A stretch of 64,000 nucleotides of DNA, from the NCBI GenBank assembly GCA_025024175.1, contig QCXZ01000003.1:60592023-60656022 (forward strand), in the 5' to 3' direction. Each line of letters opens with the position of its first letter. Position 1 is the stretch's first letter. Of this stretch, positions 9,511 through 20,456 are shown piece after piece. A program made the translations under genes and the position numbers. The notes under the pieces are model-generated. The model was given only the letters and a program-made list of their open reading frames with translations. It had not been told where the DNA came from and made no database searches. The DNA is from Rhyzopertha dominica (lineage: Eukaryota > Arthropoda > Insecta > Coleoptera > Bostrichidae).

Positions 9511-11627
9511 ATTAAATTAACATCTTGTGGCTGATATACATAGATGGTGAAAATCCCCATACACAGCATTTAACTTTGCTGTTTTTTTGGACGTTTTACC
9601 ACCCAAAAATGAAAATCTAAATTGCAGAGTGATGCTGTTCTTTAAAAAAAAATCCAAATCACCAAATTGTTATTAAATCAAATCTAATCAGTGGATCTGT
9701 CTAGAATATTGTATGACGTCATTTGACCAATGTGACAATTTCCGTAGACACCACCACCTGCCTTCAAATACTGGTGCTTACACACTTAATATTATGTATT
9801 AAACTGATTTACTTATTTGTGTTTCTGACTATTAACCATGTCCTTTTGTTCATTCTAGTATTTCCGTGGTCAATCATAAAGTTATGGAAGACTAATTCTA
9901 TATTTAAATAACTAGAGCATGTGGTACATAATAAAGGTGTATTCCATTCACAGTTACTCCAATGATATATAAACTAGTTTACCTCAGGACTACGTGCTCT
10001 TGTGTTCCTTATAGTATTTCAGTAGTCCTTTATAAGGTTATAGGCTTAAAAGGCATATCTGGAACTAGAGCATCTGGTACATAACGAACGCTTGTGATGT
10101 TGAGCTTTTTATAGTGGATAAAGCCTGCTCTCAGAATTTACGAATTTCCTACATGCTATAAGTACAAATACGAGAAACATAAAGTTACTTATCTACCACT
10201 ACAACGACCAGGTGCAGTGATTTCATTATTCTCGTATTAGGTGCGGATATGCTAATCAACAACGTAAACATATTAAAATGTACGCGAGGTCGCCATGTCG
10301 AAGTTCAAGCCGTAACTATGCTTTCCGCCTTACTTATGTAATATGACTCGTGATCATATAGGGTAACGGCGGTCTCTCGGAAAACCTTGAATGTTGAAAA
10401 TGCACCGTATACAAACGATAGATATCGTGCAACAACTTGACAGGAATTCGAACGCAAACAATCGGTAATTACACAGGTAGCTTGAAAAATTGGCGAGCAC
10501 GCAGAACGTTTCATGGACGCGTATCGAAGTTAATTTGACCATTATTCAATTGTATGGGGCCCCCTCTTCCAATTTTGCTGCTGTATACCTACTAATTTTT
10601 TTATGATCTTTTCATAAACTAAAATACGAGTAGGTATCTTAAAGGATCTTGATCCTTAGCAGCAGTTAGGCTATCTCTTACATGCACAGTATACAGTCAC
10701 TTCTTATCGTGATAGGTTTGCAGTTGTCACAGTAGCTATAGTACTAAGGTTGATTGTTAGGTTCGCTTCTATAATTTGAAAAATCTGCTTCGTTACCATT
10801 GTTTAAGATATTTTATAAATGGTGCGACAAAAGTATGGAAACAATTCACCAAACGATCTTGCTAAATCTGGGACAGAAACGCACATGTCGAACATTGTCA
10901 TTTAGATAGATGAAATTTGCATCTTTTGAGGAAAGCTCATCCGGATCAAACACGAGTTTATCACCATTTCCATANTAATGTGCATTTTCTTATTTCTGTG
11001 AGAGGTGGTTTCTAATTCACTTTGCGTCTTTTAGGTTTTTCAACACATAGGTTGTCTTAAAGTAGATCGCTGAAGACTTATTTCGTCGAAGAAAAAATAC
11101 AAGACAGTTTATATATTTTTATCATCTGTAACATTTATTTTGCTTATATGACAGTAAAAAGATGTAAAATTCGCTTTCCATAATAATGAATGCACCCTCT
11201 GAGAAGGCCAGTACCTAGCCAAAATTTGTATGTTCATGTATACCTAGAGGGATTAAATAAATTAAGTATATTTTTACTCTATAATATTCTTAAAAATAAT
11301 TTCAAGCAATTTAGGTAAATGCCACCAACTAAGCATGTCTAACATCAATAGGCAGTCAGACTAACTTTTTAGATTGTGACCAAGCCTGAGATTACACCTA
11401 ATACCAAGTATTACACTGTAATTTATGAACTAGAGGTGGGGTCGCTAACAGGTGTTCTTTATAAAAAGACAGTTTGCCACTAAATTTCTAGACAGGTATA
11501 TGTCAGACATTGCTAACAAACCAGACGATACTGGTATCCTGCCTGATTGAACGTTGAAGTCTCCGGGTACAAATTGACGTTAATGGAGCTTTATAACAAA
11601 ACGTCGTACGCTATTTAGTACATAATT
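9511..11627. other. intergenic stretch with a CpG-richer section
   Basis: No gene recognised. The section from about 10200 to 10550 has more CG dinucleotides than its surroundings and could be regulatory; the small frames at 10305-10542 are probably incidental to that composition. Confidence 0.4.
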
Positions 11628-11913
11628 AACAGGGTGATTCAAGAGGAATTAATAATATTTTGGGAAATGGTAGTATTCGCAATTCTAAACAAAAAAACTG
11701 GTATCGACTTATACCCCAAAGTGCTTAGAAGTTGTAATTAAACATTCTTACATTCACTGAGGGGTACAAAACTTAAGGGTAGTTACCCTTTTCTTCTCAA
11801 TAACTTTTTATCATTTAGTGGTTTCACGGTACTGACCTAATTTTTGAAATCTATTACACTTTTGCACTTTTTGTATGTCGGTAAGATTAACCGTTTTCGA
11901 GATAAACGACATT

Positions 11914-12177
11914 TTATTCGAACATGCTTAAACAGAAATTGGATATTCGAATCACATCAGCAAGGCTATGACAAATGAAAAAAACTATAGGTATTACTGT
12001 CACAATTAAGTAAAATTTATTCACACAAGCTGAATATGCCGATATGGTATTCGTGTGTGGTATGTACGGCCTGAAAACGCTTTCCATATTCTTTATAAGT
12101 AGCTGATGCACTCCATTGGCAAAACCATAGACAAATATCATATTGGCATAATCAGCGTATGTAAGCACACTAGGCAT
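11914..12177 (-). pseudogene. N-terminal transposase remnant of the outer element
   Basis: The first 20 residues (MPSVLTYADYANMIFVYGFA) resemble the N-terminal helix-turn-helix of DUF4817-type transposases, with the YA-x-MI/L-x-x-YG-x-A pattern, and PYIPHTNT may be the degraded arginine/proline box that follows. No catalytic motif is present and the frame decays after about 45 residues. Confidence 0.5.
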
Positions 12178-12404
12178 GATTGACTGTAAGCCGCTATTCT
12201 ACGACTTAAAATAAAAAAATAATTATATACAGGGTCTGTCCCATATATATATCGAACGGTTGGAAGCGCTCCGCCTGGCAAAGAAAAAGTAGTGGGGGGA
12301 TCTAGCTAACACACCCCGACCGGTTTCGGTGGGGTCTGAGCACTTGGAGCGTCAGGGCGTGCGTTTGCGCAGAGCTTTTCACGGCACTGCGTCGAAGTGC
12401 CACA

Positions 12405-12660
12405 ATGGCGGATTCGTTAGATCAAAGGTACACAGTGAAATTTTGTGTTCAACTCGGTAAAAACACTGTGGAAACCAACCAGCTGATTCAACAGGCCTTC
12501 AAGAATAAAGCCTTGTCCGAATCATCGGTTCAGAAGTGGCACAAGATGTTCCGGGACGGCAGAAAAGACTTCGCCGACGAAGCCCACTCTAGTTGGCCTT
12601 CAACGTCCTAAACCGACAAGAAAATGGATCGTGTGCGTCAGCTACTTGACGAGGTTTGTC
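12405..12660 (+). pseudogene. mariner transposase, N-terminal half
   Basis: Starts at ATG 12405 and encodes the paired helix-turn-helix region: LDQRYTVKFCVQLGKNTVET, then LIQQAFKNKALSESSVQKW, then HKMFRDGRKDFADEAHSSW ending in PSTS, the mariner HTH_48 pattern. A stop follows at about 12609, where the family continues into the linker. The first catalytic aspartate region is absent because the segment between this part and the C-terminal part has been deleted. Confidence 0.9.
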
Positions 12661-12759
12661 GTCAGGGAGTGCGGTTGATAGCCCAGATCCTCAACTCAAT
12701 GTGGAAACGCTCAAAAGGCTCCAGCAGAGGGTCAACCGCGTGTGGCCAGACATGAGAGA

Positions 12760-13058
12760 CTTGGCAGTTTCACTACGACAATGCCCCAGAACACACGGCC
12801 TTTATTGTTGGCGACTACCTGGCCAAAGCAGGTGTCTCGGTGGTCCCTCAGCCTGCCTACAGTCCTGACATCACCCCGTCAGACTTCTTTTTGTTTCCCC
12901 GCACCAAAGGCAAGCATTGGGGCTCCGTGAAGAACATCCAAGAGGCTTTGACAAGGGCGCTTAAGGACCTTTCCGTCGACGTCTTCCAGGGGGCCTTCTG
13001 GGCATGGAGAACCCGGCTCCAAAAGTACATACATCGATGCGGGAGGATGTTATTTTGA
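12760..13058 (+). pseudogene. mariner transposase, C-terminal half
   Basis: Two overlapping frames give the C-terminal catalytic part: HYDNAPEHTAFIVGDYLAKA with the second catalytic aspartate, then VVPQPAYSPDITPSDFFLFP with the third aspartate, then a tail ending WRTRLQKYIHRCGRMLF. The spacing from the second to the third aspartate is 34 residues, as expected for mariner (DD34D). With the first catalytic residue missing it cannot work. Confidence 0.9.
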
Positions 13059-13384
13059 AGAATATTAATGCTTTGTACAAAAAATTTCAATAAAAGTATT
13101 TTTCCTGAAAAATGTTCGATATTTATGGGACGGATCCTATATTGTAGACTGTTAGAAGGGACATCTTGTATAGCGATCCCAAAAATTACTACTAAAGGTA
13201 ACGGGATGGGAATATGGCGGCGAAAAAAGTTGTCCCCAAAAATGCACAATTTTTCGAAAGCGAGCGAGATTCATTTGTATATGTTTTTACAATTTTTAGT
13301 ATCTTTCAATCGCGGACTGGTTTGTGTGCCATCTATCGTTTTAAAACAAAATAAAGTGTATTAATTCGGATCAAACACCCTGTA

Positions 13385-14572
13385 TATAGCTAATTTTAAT
13401 TCCACTATTGCTCACTTGATCACACTTTAGTGATAAGTGTTACCTTTGAATATAGCACAATATATTGTTGCTACAGACGAGAAAAGTACAAAGCGAAAAA
13501 GAATAATTATAATTACATTTAAAGCTGTGTCACGCATAATTTATAATATATCATAATTTTTAGGTGATAAGCTTAGTTTGTTGTAGTTTTACGTTATGCA
13601 TGCTCTAAGCATTAAACAATACGTTGTATTTCTCGATTCACGCAAAATTTTATAGCTTGCGTAAAATCAATTAATTTTCGCTAATCGACGTTTTATTTCA
13701 ACAAAATAAGCAACTGGCTCCAGCTACCTGAAAGCCTATGTTCCGCCTAAAACAAACTAAAAGTTCATTGAAATCTGTGAGAATTGTTCACTGGTTCACT
13801 TTATAAAGCATTACAATAAACCGTCCCGGATATAAAGTTTTTTTTCTGAATCTTTCTTTACTATACAGACTGATTCAGCATCGTCCACAAGTTGCACTGT
13901 TACGTTCAGACTTGCAGCAAACAAAAACTTTAATTAATCAAAGCACCGATCGTATCTTCCGCACCTTGAATTGCGGTCGTTAGTTAACACGATTGTTATC
14001 CGAGACTTTTTATCGCACTTGAGCGTGCTAAATCAAGTCCGCGGTGATCCTTTTCACAGGACGCCAACGCGATTGGATAACACGATGAGAGCATACGCAA
14101 CGGCGATTGCGCCAGTCCAATAACCCGATGAATCCTCATTGTTTAGGTTTACGTGCAATTTACTCCTATTTACACAAGTAGGAAACGCGGTGCAGCAAAA
14201 TGGAAAAACTGTGTCAGTACTGTGATTTATTATGGCAGTGATTATCGCGGTAAACAATGTGGAAAATCAGAGGCTGCCTAGCGAGGTTTGCGTGACAAGA
14301 ATGTTGCAGCATTTGGTTACTGAGAGTTGGACATAGCTGAGATCGTGTTACCTACTTGCATACTTATGTAGATCTCGCTCAAGAAGTGATGATTATTGTG
14401 CATTCAAACCAGTTTTCAGAAGAATCTTTAAAAGCGGGAGTTCAAGTTGATTGCCTGATATAAATCATCCTCCTGTAGCAGTTAATGAAGAACTGCAACA
14501 TCGCACTGGCGATAAAACTGCAATTCGTTATCAAAGTTAGTCGTTTGACTTGTAAAAGGTGTTTTTAGGAAT
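13385..14572. other. intergenic, with CpG-richer section near 13.93-14.27 kb
   Basis: No gene recognised. Between about 13930 and 14270 CG dinucleotides are frequent and A/T content drops, similar to the island at 3.1 kb. It may be a regulatory element; the 67-residue minus frame there is not supported. Confidence 0.35.
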
Positions 14573-14585
14573 GAAATTAATTTTT

Positions 14586-14821
14586 ATACGAGGATGAATG
14601 CTTTCAGCGTCCATAATATAAGATAATATTTTATCGGATAGATCGCTGTCTCTTGAAAACACTGACAAAAAGTTAATAGTCTGACGTTTCGATGTCAGTG
14701 TCAGGGAAATTTTGAGGTTGTTCGTTTTTGACAAAGATTACAGGTATAATCGAAACGCCAGACTATTAACTTTTTGTCAGTGTTTTCAAGAGACAGCGAT
14801 CTATCCGACAAAATATTATCT
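14586..14821. mobile_element. miniature palindromic Penelope-like derivative (copy 1)
   Basis: A 236-bp insertion flanked by an exact 13-bp duplication, GAAATTAATTTTT (14573-14585 and 14822-14834). It consists of two inverted 72-base arms (14621-14692 and 14750-14821; two mismatches) plus a short one-sided leader, GGATGAATGCTTTCAGCGTC. The same terminal sequence bounds the coding PLE at 35.5-37.3 kb, which identifies the family. No coding sequence remains. The right half carries the GTAATC/GATTAC hairpin and GAAAC motif described for copy 2, with one substitution. Confidence 0.85.
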
Positions 14822-15058
14822 GAAATTAATTTTTGACAATTAATATGTTTTTATTTGATGGATCAGTATATTGAATTAACATTTAAAATATACCTGAGGC
14901 ATAGACCAAGCTCATTCTGTTAGACCAGTTTTGAGTCACTTTTTCAAGCAACGATGGTTGTTGTTTATTTGCATAAACCGATGCGCAACCCTGCAGAAAA
15001 CTAGAGACTAGAGACATCAAATCGCAGGGCCTGAATAACCAACTGACAGGAACATTTT

Positions 15059-15325
15059 TTAAATCAATTTATTACTAAATCTTGTTTGCAATAAGTCAAT
15101 AGTCTCCCCATATGGCACGTAACTCCATACTGTTCCACCTTCATCTCGACGAATTAAGCCCCAGTTGTTACGACCACCGACGAATTGACAATTTGAAGTT
15201 TTCTTGCAAACAGCGGCAATATTCTCTTCAGTACACACATTCGTTTGGCAGCTGGTGTTTTTACATCTTTTAGAAGAGAATATGTGGTACCAAGTAAGTT
15301 TTCTAAATCGACGACTGAGTTTCAA
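15059..15325 (-). CDS. possible terminal exon of a cysteine-rich host protein
   Basis: I do not recognise the family. The frame has balanced codon use and a higher GC content than its surroundings, which is why I keep it. A likely splice acceptor (pyrimidine-rich, ending AAAAG) falls at 15267, giving an exon 15266-15059 that ends in TAA. The predicted peptide has six cysteines in a short stretch (CKNTSCQTNVC, then VCKKTSNC), then QFVGGRNNWGLIRRDEGG and WSYVPYGETIDLL. The pattern suggests a secreted or extracellular domain. No upstream exon was found in the window. It may instead be a fragment of an unrecognised mobile element. Confidence 0.35.
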   Translation of the reverse strand: MKLSRRFRKLTWYHIFSSKRCKNTSCQTNVCTEENIAAVCKKTSNCQFVGGRNNWGLIRRDEGGTVWSYVPYGETIDLLQTRFSNKLI

Positions 15326-16375
15326 ATTATTATTTTTTGTTTGAGCGTGAATTTGGATTCGTCAAAAACTCGACTTCAGTGATTGGCGCATTTTTGTTCA
15401 TTGCCACTTATTATGGGGTTCAATTGTGGGCTTGTGCAGCCCATGAGAAGCATATGGATATTAGGCAAGCCGCATGATGGTATTTTTTATTTTGCACTTT
15501 CCATTTTTGAATTGTAAGCACGATACACTATTTTCGTAGCTTGACTCTGTATAAAATGTTTTCCATTTCGCTTTCTGACACCGTACACACCACTAACACG
15601 CCACTGCCAGTGACTAGCATACTGTCTTAGCGTAGGTAGGTTATCTGCCCAGCCCTTACTACTTGTCGTATTTTGGCTGTGTTGCTGTACCTACCGTACA
15701 TGCATTACAATTGAAAAATCCTAACGGTAATAAGCAAAACAAAATCAGCAAACACAAACTTAACATTAGGAATTCGCAAATATATATAAAGTCTATGTTT
15801 AAATACATAACTTAAATAACGAGTTATCATGATATCAAACTCAACATTATAAAGCCCTTAGATTATAGAAAGCCCAAATGTAAATGCATTTATAGAAGCA
15901 CATTCTTGAATTTTTCCTTTCTATACCGTTTTATTCTATCGCTTCCCTAAAATAGCAACGAAATTCTAATTTTGTTAAGATTACTTCTTCCAATTTAAAT
16001 GCAATTTGCATTCCTTGTGTCATAATGCGTACGGAATTCATTATTAAAGGTTGTTTGTTAAGGTAAATTGCGTAGCAGCAAATTATAAACAAACATGCAT
16101 AGAAAAGTCAGCCACGTATTTTCAATGAATATCAACCTGTCTCCTTTCTAGAACTTCTGGCATTAGAGTTATTAATACGATGAGCCTGCCTAGATTTTGA
16201 AGTGTTTGCAGAAAGCTTTTCTAATTGAAGTTAAAAGTATATAGAACAGTTACAGTGAAACTAAAATTAGTTTGCATTATTGATTACATTTTATATATTA
16301 AAAGAGATATCCTATGTATGTTCCTAATGTAATTAATTAATTCTAAATTTATTTCATGACAGATATGTATAAAGT
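15326..16375. other. no recognised feature
   Basis: AT-rich sequence between two exon-like stretches on opposite strands. Nothing supportable. Confidence 0.45.
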
Positions 16376-16588
16376 TTGGTGAGTTTTAGACTCATCGAGG
16401 TTTTGTCAACAGACAGCATTGCTGGTCTCTTTGGAGGATTATTTTCTGGAATTGTCATCTTAGTAGTCAAAGACGAGAGAAACAAATTATTGTTATTTGA
16501 TATTCCAGTAACCACAATATATGCCAAGTGGGTTCAACAAGATTGTCCAGAGACCTGCACTCAAATAGTTCTGCCAGTTCAAACGTAA
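16376..16588 (+). CDS. possible terminal exon of a membrane protein
   Basis: Not recognised as a family. An acceptor-like sequence (TTTTGTCAACAG) ends at 16412 and is followed by an open frame to TAA at 16586-16588. The peptide has one clear hydrophobic segment, IAGLFGGLFSGIVILVV, followed by a charged KDERNK and a tail with two cysteines (DCPETC) ending in IVLPVQT. The glycine-spaced helix suggests a transmembrane segment close to the C terminus. An AATAAA signal lies 425 bases downstream (17013-17018). No partner exon upstream could be identified, so this is a candidate only. Confidence 0.35.
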   Translation: MVSFRLIEVLSTDSIAGLFGGLFSGIVILVVKDERNKLLLFDIPVTTIYAKWVQQDCPETCTQIVLPVQT

Positions 16589-17408
16589 CGAAATGTGGTA
16601 GAAGCCTAATTGAATTGCTCTATTTGTAAAATATTTAACTGTTCGTGTTTGACTTTCAAAATTTTGATATTGGGTAATAGCTTTCTATACTTTTTAGAGT
16701 AGGAAAGCTAGCGGTGCTATCGCTTTAGTTAAAAATCTGTTTTAGTAATTTGTTGACATAATGTTGAATAAGTCCAGGGTGGCGCATTTTGGATTTCATG
16801 GAATTAAAAAATATAATACGAAATCGTGTGTTTAATTTTAAATAACGAAATTGTGGTACATTTCCTGTTTAACCAAAGTGTATTATTTATAAAAATAATT
16901 TCAAATTATTCAGTGCTAAATTTTTAGAATTGTCATATGCGGAACGTTTTAGGTTGTGATAAAATGTAGTGTGTATGTATAAAATGCCAAAACTGTAGAC
17001 AAATGTTAAAAAAATAAATTTAGTGATAGTCCTTTAACATATGTCTTGTATGTCCGATTAAGAACTTTTATTTATATTATTTATACGCATAACACAAATA
17101 CTTGGGTGCCTTTCTAAGCTGTTGTATATCACGGTGTTTTTTTTTAATTACTGAATATAAATACCAGCAAGTTATTCGGTAAGTATTCCAAATAATCTTA
17201 ACAATGATTAAACATGTAGAAGAAGCTATTTGGAATACAGTGAATCCAAAGATATTGTTTTCTTCAAGAGGAAAAGATAAAAAAGTTAAAATAGTTTTCA
17301 TTATATTAATTGGTAATATTGAATTAAGTACATGGAAATGAATAATAGAAAAATTCAATTTTCCTTTAATTTTGTTCTTAGTAGGCAGTTTAGAAAAGCA
17401 TATATTAT

Positions 17409-17713
17409 GAGGGTGAATGCTTTCAGCGTCCATAAATATAAGATAATATTTTGTCGGATAGATCGCTGTCACTTGAAAACACTGACAAAAAGTTAATAGT
17501 CTGACGTTTCGATTACACCTGTAATCTTTGTCAAAGACGAAGAACCTCAAAATTTGCCTGACACTTTCAAAATTTTGTTTGTACTTGTGTCAGGCAAATT
17601 TTGAGGTTCTTCGTCTTTGACAAAGATTACAGGTGTAATCGAAACGTCAGACTATTAACTTTTTGTCAGTGTTTTCAAGTGACAGCGATCTATCCGACAA
17701 AATATTATCTTAT
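17409..17713. mobile_element. miniature palindromic Penelope-like derivative (copy 2)
   Basis: A 305-bp insertion flanked by an exact 13-bp duplication, AAGCATATATTAT (17396-17408 and 17714-17726). After a 30-base leader (GAGGGTGAATGCTTTCAGCG and onward) come two 126-base arms, 17439-17564 and 17587-17712, which are perfect inverted repeats around a 22-base loop. Each arm contains GATTAC-AGGT-GTAATC-GAAAC, a stem-loop followed by the GAAA of a hammerhead-like core, as found in PLE termini. Identical small proteins can be read on both strands because of the palindrome, but neither is a real gene. Terminal sequence matches the PLE at 35.5 kb. Confidence 0.92.
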
Positions 17714-19904
17714 AAGCATATATTATATTATGATAGGGAATGGAGATAATGCAATCAATATGCTTCATTTGCTTGTACTCTCAGTTGCAATATTCATGCA
17801 ACAACATAAGGGGCAACCCTCTACACTCTAAATTTAGTACCTTTTACCACCAAACGATGGGGCAAGCACAGTATCCCTATTGAGCAACAATTTCCGGTTT
17901 TTATGCAACCCAACATTACCACATTTAAATATCTGCAGGGTTCAATGACAGGTAAGATCTACCCTCGGATCTACCCGTTTTTACTATTACACCGAATATA
18001 ACCAGACCAGCCCAACCGGTGCGGTATAGCTAGGAATATGAAATGAGAGTTCCAAATGGACAGATACAAGACTTGTAGGTATAAAGGGTCGGCGTGAACG
18101 ATATTCAATAGCAATTACCTTCATTTCTAAACTCTTTGATGCATGCCTATTTAATAAACCAAAATATGTAAAATGTTAAACTTATTAAAACTTGAAACAT
18201 TACAGTTATTATTATATTATTGATAAGATGATTCGCTTAATACCGCGGAATCAGTCAACTTAAGTCAATGAAACAGTTTTTCTTCTCTATTTTAAACTAA
18301 AGTAAACTTTGTTATTAAAAGTTACTTTTGTCATCGTAACCAAGTTGATTTTAGCTAATATCAAATTAAAAAACATAACTTTTAGATACTTATATCGAAT
18401 TGTGGTAAGTCATTTATTTCGGGTACTAAATTTCTCCACGTTTATTATTTTAGCACGGGTTTAATAATAATATATGAAAAGAGGACCGTGGTTGCAACTT
18501 GTCAACTTTTAAGGGTACTGAGAATATGAGTTACAAATTACAATTAATGTGTGTATATACGTGATCGTTGGGATATAACGACAGTAACCTATTGTGATGT
18601 CGCTAAAAGCTGCTCTGGCTTGATTTGTGTTCGATAAATTAATTTTAAGTATCCTAATTTGGTATATGTATACAGCGGCGATATTTTGTCGCATAAGTAG
18701 AATTACTTCGATGTGGTTATGCAAGGCAACTTACTTATTTTAACAATCTATATATCCGATAATTGAATATTTAGAAAATTCAGGTATTATTAAAAACTTT
18801 TAAAGTACCTAATGTTTCAAAATACACCAAATATGGCAAACANAATGTAATAAAGTAAAAAGCAAATACATTTTCTCTAACCGCGTGCAAAATAGTAGCG
18901 TAGAAAAACTCTTATACCACAATGAAAGTATTGCTTCGAAATGCATGTAGTAGTATGGTGTGGATGCATGACTACATATAAAGCACATTATTTATAACAA
19001 TTGCCGAAACTACAGTACTGCAATATTGTAAACATTTTAACTGAAAGGTTTAATATATCGTTCAAATTATTAATGGATAGTATCAACGAATTTGCTATTA
19101 TTATTGGCGGGATAATTTTGTTTATGTCGAATAAGGATGTTTCTTGCATGGTTGCTATTTAATTGTCCATATTTAACAGAATATTTATAGTTAACATTTT
19201 TTAGAAGGTAATAAGGTTTTTAGATTGTTGTTACATTCTGTTTTAAAAGCAGGGGGGATACGTGGAGGTAAATTGAGGTGTTTTCTATGTATAACTTACT
19301 GAGTATGAATCTTAGTTAAAATTTGAAAATTCCGAAAACAAAAATTCTCATTTACATCGTCATAATTGTACTACAGATATGCTTAAGAAACCAAATTCAA
19401 CTGGTGACATTCCTTGACTAATACGAAATTTATTTTCTTGAAGGATGTGTTTTTGTTAATGTCATTTACTTGCAGTGTAAATTTATGTCTATAAAAATCC
19501 TGTTAGGACTTTTTGATATTTATACTTGCCAAAACGTTGTTAACGTTAACGTTACTCTAAAATTAGTCAGACCCTGCCATAACGCATATTTTAATGGTAC
19601 CAGATTTAGCAAAATGCAATTACTTGCATGAAAAAATCCTTTTAAATGTGGTAAATTTTCAATCATTTGGGCTTTCATTTAAAAATAAATTCATAAATAA
19701 TCTTAAAAAAAAGCAGTTACAATTTTTCAAATATTTTACAATACCACGAAAAGTGCAACGTGATATGCTCCAAAACCAGAAAACGTCGTTTAATATAGGC
19801 ATTATAAATATATTTCCAATAAGGGCATAACCAAAAAAAAATCTCATATTTATATTTTAGATTTCAAATTTGTTGTGTGATATTTGCATAAAACATATAT
19901 TACA

Positions 19905-19972
19905 AGCAGTAGTAGTGGACGAGGTGGTGAGTTTTGGTAGTGGTAGTGATAGTAGTATTATTATTTTATTAA
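19905..19972. repeat. impure GTA/GTG trinucleotide repeat
   Basis: Repeated GTAGTAGTG-type triplets grading into TATTATTATT. A simple-sequence tract without further meaning. Confidence 0.7.
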
Positions 19973-20430
19973 CTAAAGCAATACAGCATAATAATATGTT
20001 TTGTTTCAAATAAAATAGAAAACAAAAGTGAAGTCCAGTAAAATGGGATTCAATTAATGCTGCTTTTCAAAAAACGAATTTTATATTAAAAAAAACTAAC
20101 GTCATAAATGTCGCTATAATGTACTAAACAAAATTAAATGTTTCAAAGAGATAGTTCCTATAAACAAACAAAAAGCGCCAAAAGAATGCTACGAAAAACT
20201 CAAAATGAAAAACTTTGGTATTAGTTATATTATCATTTTACACTCCCTTGTTCAACTTTCTGGTTGTCTCCTGTTGCCCTGCAAATATAGTTTTAAGATG
20301 TATTGGGTTTGCAGATATTTTACTGGAAATTTGATTATAAACTTTGAAAACGATGTAGATAATGTTCGATAGATTAACATACGTTTTCGAAAAAACGTCG
20401 GATCCATAATTTTTTGTTGTGTGTCATAAG

Positions 20431-20456
20431 ATGGACGCTAGAAGCATTCACTCTTA
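20431..20456. repeat. short remnant of the family-A Penelope terminus
   Basis: GATGGACGCTAGAAGCATTC followed by ACTCTTA closely resembles the outer leader of the family-A PLE (complement of GGGTGAATGCTTTCAGCGTC). Only this leader is recognisable. Confidence 0.4.

Larger units (their letters stand above)
12230..13138 (+). mobile_element. mariner element with internal deletion, nested
   Basis: About 28-bp terminal inverted repeats are visible: CAGGGTCTGTCCCATA then ATATATCGAACG on the left, and TAGGATCCGTCCCATAAATA then TCGAACA read inward on the right, each next to a TA dinucleotide (12228-12229 and 13139-13140). The 909-bp length is short for mariner (about 1.3 kb), consistent with a missing central piece of the gene. 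It interrupts the outer element. The GC content of its coding part is clearly higher than the surroundings, a sign of arrival by transposition. Confidence 0.9.
11630..13382 (-). mobile_element. internally deleted Tc1/mariner-type element (outer)
   Basis: The ends are CAGGGTGATTCA on the left and, read inward, CAGGGTGTTTGA on the right, the latter followed by TA. The only coding remnant is on the minus strand from 12177: LTYADYANMIFVYGFANG matches the start of the helix-turn-helix domain (DUF4817-like) seen in many insect Tc1/mariner relatives, after which the frame is no longer recognisable. Most of the transposase is missing. A separate mariner has inserted into the 5' part (12230-13138), so this element is the older of the two. 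Without the inserted DNA it is about 840 bp. Confidence 0.65.

Noticed and set aside
10305..10542. Overlapping minus-strand frames of 62-69 residues
   Set aside because: Two frames overlap over the same bases with no domain or codon pattern favouring either.
17077..17831. Two near-identical proteins starting MRFFVFDKDYRCNRNVRLLT on opposite strands
   Set aside because: They are read from the two arms of a perfect non-coding palindrome; neither has a domain, and the likeness is a by-product of the inverted repeat.
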